Shown: piece after piece, positions 14,999 through 23,375 of the stretch
How positions within the stretch are numbered: the stretch's first letter is position 1
Layout: each line of letters opens with the position of its first letter
Assembly (NCBI RefSeq): GCF_900188205.1
Contig: NZ_FZOH01000014.1
Coordinates: 1-46,813, forward strand
DNA from: Geodermatophilus saharensis
Lineage (GTDB): Bacteria; Actinomycetota; Actinomycetes; Mycobacteriales; Geodermatophilaceae
Length of the DNA stretch: 46,813 nucleotides
Direction of reading: 5' to 3'
Translations under genes and position numbers: made by a program
Notes under the pieces: generated by a model
The model's database searches: none
Told to the model about the DNA's origin: nothing
The model's input: only the letters and a program-made list of their open reading frames with translations

Positions 14999-17611
14999 GT
15001 GGACGACACGTCGCGACTCCGCGAGGGGGGTCGGGTCGCTGACCGGCGCGCCGCCGCGCAGGTGCTGCAGGCCGACCGTCCCCGGACGCGGGCGGCCCGC
15101 CGGCTGCGGCTGCGCGACGCCAGCTCCGCGCTCGACCGGCTCACCGAGCTGGCCGCGCGGCTGCTCGCCGCGCCCATCGCCCAGCTGTCCCTGGTCGACG
15201 ACGTCCAGGTCATCGTCTCGAGCACCGGGCTCCCTGCCGGGACCGTCGGCGCCGAGCAGCCGCTGGAGGCCAGCGCCTGCACGATCGCCGCGGCCGACCG
15301 CGTGCCCTACGCCGTCGCCGACGCGCACGCCGACCCCCGGGTGTCCGACCTCGGGCCCGTCGCGGCCGGCGCGGTGGGCGCCTACCTCGGCGCGCCGCTG
15401 ATCGACCCCGAGGGCCAGGTCGTCGGCGTCCTCTGCGTCGTCGCGCCGGCGCCGCGGCCGTGGTCGGACACCGACGTCGCCACCCTGCGCCAGCTCGCCG
15501 CCGCGGCGATGACCGAGCTGGAGCTCGCCGCGCTGCGCACCGAGTACGAGAGCGACCGGCTGCGCTGGGGGCTGGCCATCGACGCGGCCGGCATCGGCAC
15601 CTTCGACTGGGACCTGCGCACCGGCGAGCTGGTCTGGGACGCCCGGCTGATCGAGATGTTCGGCTACGACGCCGACGACTTCGGCGGCACCATCGAGGCC
15701 TTCAACGACCGCGTCCACCCCGACGACCTGCCGCGGGTCACCGACGCGCTGCAGGCCAGCATCGCCACCCGCGGCGACTACCAGGCCGAGTACCGCGTCG
15801 TGTGGCCCGGCGGGGAGACCCGCTGGGTGCAGGCCCGCGGCCGCACGCTCAGCGACGACGACGGCGCGGCCGCGCGCGTGCTCGGCGCCGCCTACGACAC
15901 CACCGCCGAGCGCGCCGCGGGCATGCGCGTCACCCGCGTGCTCGAGGCCATGCCGGCCGGCTTCTACTCCCTCGACCGGGCGTGGCGGTTCACCCACGTC
16001 AACGCCGAGGCCGAGCGGCTGCTGGGCCGCAGCCGCGAGGAACTGCTCGGCCAGGAGCTGTGGACGGCGTTCCCCGCGGCGCTCGACAGCGCCTTCGAGG
16101 AGAGCTACCGCGCGGCCGTCCGCACCGGCACGCCGGTGCAGTTCGACGCCTACTACCCCGCGCCGCTCGACGGGTGGTACGAGCTGCGCGCCTGGCCGAG
16201 CCCGGAGGGGCTGTCGGTCTACTTCCTCGAGGTCACCGAGCGCCGCCGGGTGCAGGACCGCGCCGAGCGCGGCGCGCAGCGGCTGGCGCTGCTGGCCCAG
16301 GTCAGCGCCGAGCTCGCCGGCGCCCTCGACGCGCAGACCGCGACGGCGCACCTGCCCCGGCTGGTGGTGCCCGCGCTGGCCGACTGGTGCATCGTCACCG
16401 TCGTCGACCCCGACGGCCGGCCCCGCGACGTCGGGCACTGGCACGCCGACCCCGCGGCGCGCCCGCTGCTGGAGCGCTACGTGGCCCTGCGGCTGGACGC
16501 CATGCCGGCCACCGCCCCGCTGATGCGGGCGCTGCTCACCGGCGAGGCGGTCATGGAGCGTGCCGAGTCGGTGCTCGACCTGCTCGGCGACGGCGAGGCG
16601 CGCGACCTGCTCGGCGCGCTGGCACCCGAGTCGGCCATCGCGCTCCCGCTGCGCGGCCGCGACCGCACCCTCGGCGTCATGACGCTGTACTTCCGCCGGG
16701 GCTGGGCCCCGCGGGAGGAGGACCTCGCCACCGCCCAGGACGTCGCCGACCGGGCGGGCCTGGCGCTGGACAACGCCCGCCTCTACGGGCAGCAGCAGGC
16801 GCTGGCCGAGGGCCTGCAGCGCAGCCTGCTCACCGAGCCGCCCGAGCCCGACCACGCCGAGATCGCGGTGCGCTACCTGCCGGCCGCGGAGGCCGCCCGG
16901 GTGGGCGGTGACTGGTACGACGCGTTCCTGCAGCCCGGCGGGGCGACGATGCTGGTCATCGGCGACGTCGTCGGCCACGACACCGAGGCCGCCGCGGCCA
17001 TGGGCCAGTTGCGCGGGCTGCTGCGGGGCATCGCCACCTACAGCGACGCCGGCCCGGGCGAGGTGCTGCGCGGGCTGGACGCCTCGATGGCGCTGCTGCA
17101 GACCCGGGTCCTCGCGACGGCGACCGTGGCCCGCTTCGAGCAGACCGACGACGAGCGCCGCCGCGGTGTCACCCGCATGCGCTGGGCCAACGCCGGTCAC
17201 CTGCCGCCGCTGGTCACCAACCCCGACGGCAGCGTGGCCGAGCTGGCCTCCTGGCGCGGCGACCTGCTGCTCGGCGTCGACCCGGAGGCCCGCCGCGAGG
17301 AGTCGGTGGTGACCCTCGACCGCGGCGCGACCGTGCTGCTGTTCACCGACGGCCTCATCGAGCGGCGCGACGCCGACCTCGACGCCGGCATGGCCCGGCT
17401 GCGCGAGACGCTGCGCGAGCTGGCCGACCGGCCGCTGCAGGAACTGCTCGACGAGGTGCTCGAGCGGCTCGTCGACGGCCGCCCGGAGGACGACGTCGCC
17501 CTCGTCGCGGTGCGCCTGCACCGGCAGGACCGCCCGCGGCCCGCCGTCGCCGGGCCCAACCGGGTGCCCGACGTCGTCCCCGAGGACCCCGCCGGCCCTC
17601 CCCGCCGCTGA
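14999..17611 (+). CDS. GAF/PAS sensor SpoIIE-type (PP2C) serine phosphatase
   Basis: Predicted to dephosphorylate an anti-anti-sigma factor in a partner-switching pathway. The GTG at 14999 follows GGAGAGG by four bases and gives 870 residues. Domain order is GAF (about 40-185), PAS (about 195-315, with FDWDLRTGELVWD and HPDDLPRV), PAS (about 325-425), GAF (about 435-600) and SpoIIE/PP2C (about 620-845). The metal-binding motifs GGDWYDAF, IGDVVGHD, WANAGH, FTDGLIER and EDDVALV are all intact, so it should be active. No membrane segment is seen. The second GAF and the phosphatase part are clearly paralogous to the two proteins at 34074-35873 and 36026-37702. It seems to be transcribed alone. 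Confidence 0.92.
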   Translation: MDDTSRLREGGRVADRRAAAQVLQADRPRTRAARRLRLRDASSALDRLTELAARLLAAPIAQLSLVDDVQVIVSSTGLPAGTVGAEQPLEASACTIAAADRVPYAVADAHADPRVSDLGPVAAGAVGAYLGAPLIDPEGQVVGVLCVVAPAPRPWSDTDVATLRQLAAAAMTELELAALRTEYESDRLRWGLAIDAAGIGTFDWDLRTGELVWDARLIEMFGYDADDFGGTIEAFNDRVHPDDLPRVTDALQASIATRGDYQAEYRVVWPGGETRWVQARGRTLSDDDGAAARVLGAAYDTTAERAAGMRVTRVLEAMPAGFYSLDRAWRFTHVNAEAERLLGRSREELLGQELWTAFPAALDSAFEESYRAAVRTGTPVQFDAYYPAPLDGWYELRAWPSPEGLSVYFLEVTERRRVQDRAERGAQRLALLAQVSAELAGALDAQTATAHLPRLVVPALADWCIVTVVDPDGRPRDVGHWHADPAARPLLERYVALRLDAMPATAPLMRALLTGEAVMERAESVLDLLGDGEARDLLGALAPESAIALPLRGRDRTLGVMTLYFRRGWAPREEDLATAQDVADRAGLALDNARLYGQQQALAEGLQRSLLTEPPEPDHAEIAVRYLPAAEAARVGGDWYDAFLQPGGATMLVIGDVVGHDTEAAAAMGQLRGLLRGIATYSDAGPGEVLRGLDASMALLQTRVLATATVARFEQTDDERRRGVTRMRWANAGHLPPLVTNPDGSVAELASWRGDLLLGVDPEARREESVVTLDRGATVLLFTDGLIERRDADLDAGMARLRETLRELADRPLQELLDEVLERLVDGRPEDDVALVAVRLHRQDRPRPAVAGPNRVPDVVPEDPAGPPRR

Positions 17612-17684
17612 CCGGCCGGGTCCCGAACCGGTCAGGAATCGAGAAGCCCGCCGACCGGGCCGCTCCCTAGCGTTCTCCCCGAGG

Positions 17685-17699
17685 CCGGCACGGTGCCGG
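17685..17699. promoter_or_regulatory. 15-bp dyad upstream of the DUF1801 gene
   Basis: A perfect seven-base dyad around one central base lies 25 bp before the start codon. It could be a repressor site or simply chance in GC-rich DNA. Confidence 0.25.
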
Positions 17700-17724
17700 G
17701 CCCCGGAGTGCGAGGGAGTGAGCG

Positions 17725-18174
17725 ATGCCCACGAGGGACGTCGCGCAGGAGTCCACCGGCTTCACCGCCGAGGAGCGTGCCGCGATGAAGCAGCGCGCCG
17801 AGGAGCTGCGCGCCGAGGGGCGCAAGGGCGCGAGGAAGGCCGACGGGCTCCAGGCGGTCCTGGACGCGATCGCCGGGATGGCACCCGAGGACCGTGCGCT
17901 CGCCGAGCGGGTGCACGTCGCGGTGACCACGACCGCTCCCGGGCTGTCGCCGAGGACCTGGTACGGCATGCCGGCCTACGCCGACGCCGACGGCAGGGTC
18001 GTCGTCTTCTTCCAGGACGCGGGCAAGTTCAAGGCCCGGTACTCCACCCTCGGCTTCAACGACGCCGCGCGGCTCGACGACGGCGACCTCTGGCCGACGT
18101 CGTTCGCCCTGCGGGCCTGGAGCCCCGCGGTGGAGGCACGGGTCGTCGACCTGGTCCGGGCCGCCACCTCCTGA
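17725..18174 (+). CDS. DUF1801 (YdhG-like) family protein
   Basis: A small 149-residue protein. The N-terminal third is a charged helix rich in Lys, Arg and Glu (AMKQRAEELRAEGRKGARK). The C-terminal part carries the family core TWYGMPAYADADGRVVVFF and KFKARYSTLGFNDAARLDDGDLWP. DUF1801 proteins share a fold with frataxin-like YdhG, and some are described as iron chaperones; the function in actinobacteria is not established. The ATG follows GAGGGAG at a suitable distance. It converges with the DEAD-box helicase gene, with only 16 bp between the stops and no clear hairpin. Confidence 0.82.
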   Translation: MPTRDVAQESTGFTAEERAAMKQRAEELRAEGRKGARKADGLQAVLDAIAGMAPEDRALAERVHVAVTTTAPGLSPRTWYGMPAYADADGRVVVFFQDAGKFKARYSTLGFNDAARLDDGDLWPTSFALRAWSPAVEARVVDLVRAATS

Positions 18175-18190
18175 CCCCGGTCCGCCGGGT

Positions 18191-19897
18191 TCACCGCTCG
18201 CGGCGGACGGTGACCTTCCGGCCCTTGACGCTGCTGGCGCGCAGCGCCGCGATGACCTCCTCGGCGGCCGCGGCGGGCACCTCCACCAGGCTGAACCGCT
18301 CGGCGATCTCGATCGCCCCGACGTCGCGGCCCCGCAGCCCGGTCTCCCCCGCGATCGCGCCGACCAGGTCACCCGGGCGGACCCCGGCGCTGCGGCCGGC
18401 GCCGATGAACAGCCGCTCGGTGTCCCCGCCGGCCGAGCGGGCGCGCGGCGGCCGGCCCGGGCCGCGGTCGCCGCGGTCGCCGTCGCGCCGCGGCCGCTCG
18501 GGCCGCAGCGTCACCTCGGGGATCTCCTCCTCGTCGTCCGGCCCGCCGGTGGCCTCGTGCGCGAGCTTGACCGCGGCGAGGGCCACCTCCACGACGTCGA
18601 ACTCGTCGGTGAGCGTCTCGACGACGGCGCGGAAGCGCTCGAGGTCGTCGCCGAGCAGGCTCTCCCGCAGCGCGGCGCGGGTGAGCTCGAGCCGGCGGGC
18701 GCGCAGGTCGGCCACGGTGGGCACCCGCTCCACCTTGATCGGCGCGCCGGTGACCCGCTCGATCGTCTTGAGCATCCGGTGCGCGCGCGGCTCGACCAGC
18801 GTGATGGCCACGCCCTCGCGCCCGGCCCGGCCCACCCGGCCGATGCGGTGCACGTAGGTCTCGGCCGCGGCCGGCACGTCGTAGTTGACGACGTGGGTGA
18901 GCTGCTCGACGTCCAGCCCGCGGGCGGCGACGTCGGTGGCCACCAGCAGCTCCGCGGTGCCGCTGCGCAGCCGGCCCATCACCCGGTCGCGCTGCTCCTG
19001 GCTCATCCCGCCGTGCAGGGCCTCGGCGCGGTAGCCGCGGCCGTTGAGGGTCTCGGTGAGGTCGTCGACCTCGTCGCGGGTGCGGCAGAAGACGATCGCC
19101 GCGGTCGGGCTCTCGACGTCGAGGACGCGACCCAGCGCCGCGGGCTTGGCCGCCCGCGCGACGACGAACGCCGTCTGCCGGACCCGCGGGGCCTCGCCCT
19201 CGCTGGGCACCTCGCGGGCCACCTGGATGCGCAGCGGGTCGCGCAGGTGCCGGCGGGCCATGCTGTCGAGCCGGCGCGGCATGGTGGCGCTGAACAGCAC
19301 CGTCTGGCGCTCCTCGGGCACCTCCTCCAGCAGCGCCTCGAGGTCCTCGGCGAAGCCCATGTCGAGCATCTCGTCGGCCTCGTCGAGCACCACCGTGGTC
19401 ACGCCGCCCAGGTGCAGGCTGCCGCGCTGCAGCAGGTCCAGCGCCCGGCCGGGGGTGGCGACGACGACGTCGACCCCGGCCGCCAGCGCGCGCAACTGGC
19501 GCGGGATCGGCTGCCCGCCGTAGACGGGCACGACCCGGGCGCCGAGGTCGCGGCCGTAGCGGTGCAGCGCCTCCGACACCTGGATGGCCAGCTCGCGGGT
19601 CGGCACGAGCACCAGTGCCAGCGGGTCCCCGCCCGGACGGTCGTCGGGCAGCCGCTGCAGCACCGGCAGCGCGTAGGCGGCGGTCTTGCCGGTGCCGGTG
19701 GCGGCCTGGCCGAGCAGGTCGCGGCCGGCGACCATCGGCGGGACGGCCTCGCGCTGGATCGGCGTCGGCTCCTCGTAGCCGAGCCGGGACAGCGCCGCCA
19801 GCAGCTCCGGGCGCAGGCCGAGGTCGGCGAAGGCGCTGGTCTCGTCGGGTGCGTCCACCTGCGTCGTCTCGCCGTCCACCCGTCCAGTGTCGGCCAT
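18191..19897 (-). CDS. deaD: DEAD-box RNA helicase with DbpA-type RNA-binding domain
   Basis: ATP-dependent unwinding of RNA, probably in ribosome assembly or cold adaptation by analogy with CsdA/DeaD and DbpA. The 568-residue protein has all core motifs: the Q motif TPIQREA, AATGTGKT, PTRELA, TPGR, DEAD, SAT, VFCRTRDEVDDL, ATDVAARGLD and HRIGRVGRAG. A charged Arg/Gly/Asp linker (RRDGDRGDRGPGRPPR) precedes the C-terminal DbpA RNA-binding domain, which begins TERLFIGAGRSAGV. The ATG at 19897 is the likely start; longer open frame upstream overlaps the divergent amidase gene and is rejected. It shares a 34-bp divergent gap with the amidase gene. Confidence 0.95.
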   Translation of the reverse strand: MADTGRVDGETTQVDAPDETSAFADLGLRPELLAALSRLGYEEPTPIQREAVPPMVAGRDLLGQAATGTGKTAAYALPVLQRLPDDRPGGDPLALVLVPTRELAIQVSEALHRYGRDLGARVVPVYGGQPIPRQLRALAAGVDVVVATPGRALDLLQRGSLHLGGVTTVVLDEADEMLDMGFAEDLEALLEEVPEERQTVLFSATMPRRLDSMARRHLRDPLRIQVAREVPSEGEAPRVRQTAFVVARAAKPAALGRVLDVESPTAAIVFCRTRDEVDDLTETLNGRGYRAEALHGGMSQEQRDRVMGRLRSGTAELLVATDVAARGLDVEQLTHVVNYDVPAAAETYVHRIGRVGRAGREGVAITLVEPRAHRMLKTIERVTGAPIKVERVPTVADLRARRLELTRAALRESLLGDDLERFRAVVETLTDEFDVVEVALAAVKLAHEATGGPDDEEEIPEVTLRPERPRRDGDRGDRGPGRPPRARSAGGDTERLFIGAGRSAGVRPGDLVGAIAGETGLRGRDVGAIEIAERFSLVEVPAAAAEEVIAALRASSVKGRKVTVRRER

Positions 19898-19931
19898 GTC
19901 CCCCGCTGCACCGACGTGGCACCCTCCCCGG

Positions 19932-21368
19932 GTGACCCGCGACACCCCGGCCCCGCCCGACAGCGACCTCTGCCTGCGCCCGGCCACCGAGCTGGCCGCC
20001 CTCGTGCGCACGCGCGAGGTGTCGGCACGCGAGCTGCTCGAGGCCCACCTGGCGCGCATCGAGCGGGTCGACCCGCAGGTCAACGCGATCGTCACCCTCG
20101 ACGCCGAGGGCGCCCGGGCCGCCGCCGACGCCGCCGACGCCGCGCTGGCCGCCGGCGAGCAGGTCGGCCCGCTGCACGGGCTGCCCGTGGCGCACAAGGA
20201 CACCCACGCCACCGGCGGCATGCGCACCACCTGGGGCTCGCCGCTGCACGCGGGGACGGTGCCCGAGCGCGACGAGCTCGTCGTCGAGCGGCTGCGGCGG
20301 GCCGGGGCGGTCCGGGTGGGCAAGACCAACGTGCCGGAGTTCGCGGCCGGCTCGCACACCTTCAACCCGCTCTTCGGCGCCACCCACAACCCCTACCGGC
20401 ACGGGCTGTCGGCGGGGGGCTCCAGCGGCGGGGCGGCCGCGGCGCTGGCCGCCGGGCTGGTGCCGGTGGCCGAGGGCAGCGACATGGGCGGCTCGCTGCG
20501 CAACCCGGCCGCCTTCTGCAACGTGGTGGGGCTGCGGCCCACCCCGGGCCGGGTGCCCACCTGGCCGGCCGCGATGGGATGGTCGACGCTGTCGGTGCAG
20601 GGGCCGATGGGCCGCACGGTGGCCGACGTCGCCCTCGTCCTCTCCGCGATCGCCGGCCCCGACCCGCGGGTGCCGATCGCGCTGGCCGACGACCCCGCGG
20701 GGTTCGCCGCACCGCTGCCGGAGGACCTGCGCGGCCTGCGGGTGGCCTGGGCCCCCGACCTCGGCGGCCTGGTCCCGGTCGACCCGGCGATCCCCGCGGT
20801 GCTGCGCGAGGTGCTGCCGGTGGTCGAGTCGCTCGGCGGCGTCGTCACCGAGGCCTGTCCCGACCTGCGCGAGGCCGACGAGGTGTTCGGCACCCTGCGC
20901 GGCTGGCTGTTCGAGGCCACCTTCGGCGAGGCCGTGCGCCGCTCGCCGGACCAGGTCAAGGCGGCCATCCGCGGCAACGCCGCGATCGGGGCGGCGCTCA
21001 GCGGTGCCGACGTCGCCCGCGCGGAGATGGCGCACACCCGGCTGTACGAGGAGGTCGTGCGCTTCTTCGGGGACCACGACGTGCTGCTCGCCCCGACGAC
21101 GCAGGTGCTGCCCTTCCCCGTCGAGCAGGAGTACCCGACGGAGGTGGCCGGCGTGCCGCAGGCGGACTACCTGGGCTGGATGCGCTCCTGCACGCTGGTG
21201 TCGGCCACCGGCTGCCCCGCGCTGTCGCTGCCCGGCGGGTTCACGCCCGACGGGCTGCCCGTCGGCCTGCAGCTGGTCGCCGCCCCCCGCGCGGACCGGC
21301 GGCTGCTGGAGATCGCCCACGCCATCGAGCAGGCCACCGGCTTCGGTCGCCGCCGTCCGGTCCTCTGA
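19932..21368 (+). CDS. Amidase signature family hydrolase
   Basis: Hydrolyses an amide bond; the substrate is unknown. From the GTG at 19932 the product is 478 residues. The Ser-cisSer-Lys triad is present: K89 in AHKD, S164 in AGGSSGG and nucleophile S188 in EGSDMGGSLRNPA. The protein resembles acylamidase or GatA-like enzymes, but no gatB or gatC is nearby, so a role in tRNA amidation is unlikely. No signal peptide is visible. It is divergent from the helicase gene and ends before a strong bidirectional hairpin. Confidence 0.92.
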   Translation: MTRDTPAPPDSDLCLRPATELAALVRTREVSARELLEAHLARIERVDPQVNAIVTLDAEGARAAADAADAALAAGEQVGPLHGLPVAHKDTHATGGMRTTWGSPLHAGTVPERDELVVERLRRAGAVRVGKTNVPEFAAGSHTFNPLFGATHNPYRHGLSAGGSSGGAAAALAAGLVPVAEGSDMGGSLRNPAAFCNVVGLRPTPGRVPTWPAAMGWSTLSVQGPMGRTVADVALVLSAIAGPDPRVPIALADDPAGFAAPLPEDLRGLRVAWAPDLGGLVPVDPAIPAVLREVLPVVESLGGVVTEACPDLREADEVFGTLRGWLFEATFGEAVRRSPDQVKAAIRGNAAIGAALSGADVARAEMAHTRLYEEVVRFFGDHDVLLAPTTQVLPFPVEQEYPTEVAGVPQADYLGWMRSCTLVSATGCPALSLPGGFTPDGLPVGLQLVAAPRADRRLLEIAHAIEQATGFGRRRPVL

Positions 21369-21369
21369 G

Positions 21370-21415
21370 GCCGTCTGCGGCTCTCTAGTTCCCCGGCTAG
21401 AGAGCCGCAGACGGC
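21370..21415. terminator. Perfect 19-bp-stem hairpin between convergent genes
   Basis: Arms at 21370-21388 and 21397-21415 are perfectly complementary around an eight-base loop. It sits between the convergent amidase and PPK2 genes and should stop transcription from both sides. The right arm resembles a sequence at 28777-28793 (15 of 17 bases), so it may belong to a dispersed repeat family. Confidence 0.75.
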
Positions 21416-21440
21416 GGCATCGAGGGAGTCGGAGGCGGGC

Positions 21441-22457
21441 TCAGCGGCGGGCGTACCGCGGCAGCGGTGGGGCCACCGGGGTGTCGGAGGACTCCTCCAG
21501 CACGTCGGCGGCCGAGCCGACGATGAGCGGGTCGGGGTCGCCGACGACGTCGCCGTCCTTGTCCTGGTAGTCCAGCCGGCACAGCACGTGGCGCATGGCC
21601 TCGAGGCGGGCGCGCTTCTTGTCGTTGCTCTTGATCACCGTCCACGGCGCGTGCGCGGTGTCGGTGTGGAGGAACATCGCCTCCTTGGCCACGGTGTAGG
21701 CGTCCCACTTGTCGAGGCTGGCGAGGTCGGTGGGCGAGAGCTTCCACTGCCGCACCGGGTCGATCTGGCGCACGATGAACCGGGAGCGCTGCTCCCCGCG
21801 GGAGACCGAGAACCACAGCTTGAACAGCAGCACGCCGCTGTCGACGAACATCCGCTCGAGCTCGGGGGCCTGCACGAGGAACTGCTGGTACTGCTCCTCG
21901 GTGCAGTAACCCATGACCCGCTCGACGCCGGCGCGGTTGTACCAGGACCGGTCGAACAGCACGATCTCGCCGGACGCCGGCAGGTGCTGCACGTAGCGCT
22001 GGAAGTACCACTGGTTCTGCTCGCGCTCCGAGGGCTTGTCCAGCGCGACGACGCGGGCGCCGCGCGGGTTGAGGTGCTCGGTGAAGCGCTTGATCGTGCC
22101 GCCCTTGCCGGCGGCGTCGCGGCCCTCGAAGACGATGACCAGCTTCTGGCCGGTGTCCTTCACCCAGCCCTGCAGCTTGAGCAGCTCGATCTGCAGCCGG
22201 CGCTTCTCGATCTCGTACTCCCGGCGCTCCATGCGCTCGGTGTAGGGGTAGCCCTCGCGCCAGGTCTCCACCCGCAGGCCGTCGGGCCCGAACAGCTCGC
22301 GGTCGTCGTCCCAGTCCTCGTCGCTGTTCTCGTCGGGGAGGGAGTTGAGCCGCCACTTCGACAGGTCGACGACCTCGGCCTTCGCCGGCACGCGGATCGG
22401 GGTGTCGCCGTCGGCACCGTCGCTGTCGTCGCGATCCACCAGGGTGTCGGGCTGCAC
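21441..22457 (-). CDS. ppk2: Polyphosphate kinase 2 (PPK2)
   Basis: Transfers phosphate between polyphosphate and nucleotides, usually to regenerate NTPs or NDPs. The 338-residue protein has the Walker A motif GRDAAGKGG at about 112-120, Walker B-like DRSWYNRAG at 169-177, and family motifs EQNQWYFQRYV and KLSPTDLASLDKWDAY. The N-terminal 65 residues are acidic and variable. The start is a GTG at 22457 with GGAGG five bases upstream. It lies 21 bp behind the PlsC-like gene on the same strand, so the two are probably co-transcribed. Whether it is an ADP- or AMP-type enzyme cannot be decided with certainty. Confidence 0.93.
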   Translation of the reverse strand: MQPDTLVDRDDSDGADGDTPIRVPAKAEVVDLSKWRLNSLPDENSDEDWDDDRELFGPDGLRVETWREGYPYTERMERREYEIEKRRLQIELLKLQGWVKDTGQKLVIVFEGRDAAGKGGTIKRFTEHLNPRGARVVALDKPSEREQNQWYFQRYVQHLPASGEIVLFDRSWYNRAGVERVMGYCTEEQYQQFLVQAPELERMFVDSGVLLFKLWFSVSRGEQRSRFIVRQIDPVRQWKLSPTDLASLDKWDAYTVAKEAMFLHTDTAHAPWTVIKSNDKKRARLEAMRHVLCRLDYQDKDGDVVGDPDPLIVGSAADVLEESSDTPVAPPLPRYARR

Positions 22458-22478
22458 GGGAGCCTCCTCCCGGTCGGG

Positions 22479-23204
22479 TCAGGGACGTCCGCGCCCGTAC
22501 CCGGCACGGGCGCGGACAGTCCTGCGCCGCCGCGACGGCGCGGCGCCCGGCGCCGGGCCCACCGGCACGGTCCCCCCGGCCTCCAGCACGTGGGCGACGG
22601 CGTACTCGGCCAGCGCGGCCAGCGGGCGGGGGTCGGCGCCCGGCTGCAGGGCCGGCAGCAGGTGCACCTCGACGACGCGGTCGCCGTCGGCGTGCCGCAC
22701 GGCGACCGGGCAGACGGGCGCCCGGGCGTCGACGGCGGCGGCGAGCGCGCGGGCGCGGAACCGGCCGGGCTCGCCGTCGGTCGCCGCGCCGCCGGGGTGG
22801 GCGGTGACCGTGGCGCCACGGCGCAGCAGCTCGGCGACCTCACCGCGCACGGCACCGGTGCCGTCGTCGACGAGCAGGCCGCCGCGGCGGGTCAGCGAGC
22901 GCAGCAGCGCGGTGTCGACGAGGTCGGCGTCGACCACCGGTGTGCCGGGGACGACGGTGGCCAGCGCGAGCACGTCGGTCCAGCCGGCGGCGTTGGCGAC
23001 GACGAGGCGGGGACCGCGCGGCCAGGCGAGCGGGGAGGGGACCACCCGCACCCGCAGCCCCCGGGCGCAGAGCAGTTCCGCGGCGGTGCGCACCCGCAGG
23101 CGCTGCCGGCGGCGGTCCCCGCCCCAGGTCGCGGTGGCGGCACGGACGGCGGTGCGGGCCAGCACCGGTGTCAGGGCGGGGCGTGCGGCGGTCGGGCTGT
23201 CCAT
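22479..23204 (-). CDS. Degenerate PlsC-like acyltransferase homologue
   Basis: The 241-residue protein has the outline of a 1-acylglycerol-3-phosphate acyltransferase. The motif-I region is ANAAGWTDVLAL (residues 70-81), where the catalytic His of NHxxxxD is Ala72 and D77 is kept. The FPEG-type motif is HPGGAATDG, with Gly in place of Glu. The later strand APVCPVAVRH fits the family. The loss of both key residues suggests it is not an active acyltransferase. It could be a regulatory relative or a decaying copy, although the frame is intact. The ATG at 23204 follows GGGAGG by five bases. It ends in a basic Arg-rich tail and is upstream of ppk2. Confidence 0.6.
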   Translation of the reverse strand: MDSPTAARPALTPVLARTAVRAATATWGGDRRRQRLRVRTAAELLCARGLRVRVVPSPLAWPRGPRLVVANAAGWTDVLALATVVPGTPVVDADLVDTALLRSLTRRGGLLVDDGTGAVRGEVAELLRRGATVTAHPGGAATDGEPGRFRARALAAAVDARAPVCPVAVRHADGDRVVEVHLLPALQPGADPRPLAALAEYAVAHVLEAGGTVPVGPAPGAAPSRRRRTVRARAGYGRGRP

Positions 23205-23287
23205 CGGGGCCTCCCGGGGTGGGCCGGTGTGTCCGGGGGCCAGCGTGGGCGGCGCAGGTGTCCGGCGGGTGACGGGCGCCTTCCCAG

Positions 23288-23363
23288 CCGTTGATCATCG
23301 GGTGCGTGCACGGGACACGCGCGGACACGCCGACGCGAGCGGCACGCACCCGATGATCAACGG
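23288..23363. repeat. 22-bp perfect inverted repeat with 32-bp spacer
   Basis: Arms at 23288-23309 and 23342-23363 are perfectly complementary. The structure lies in the gap just after the glutamate dehydrogenase stop and before the PlsC-like start, both on the minus strand. It could be a terminator or attenuator between the two genes, or an intergenic repeat. Each arm contains TTGATCATCGGGTGCG. Confidence 0.6.
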
Positions 23364-23375
23364 ACGGAGGGGCTC

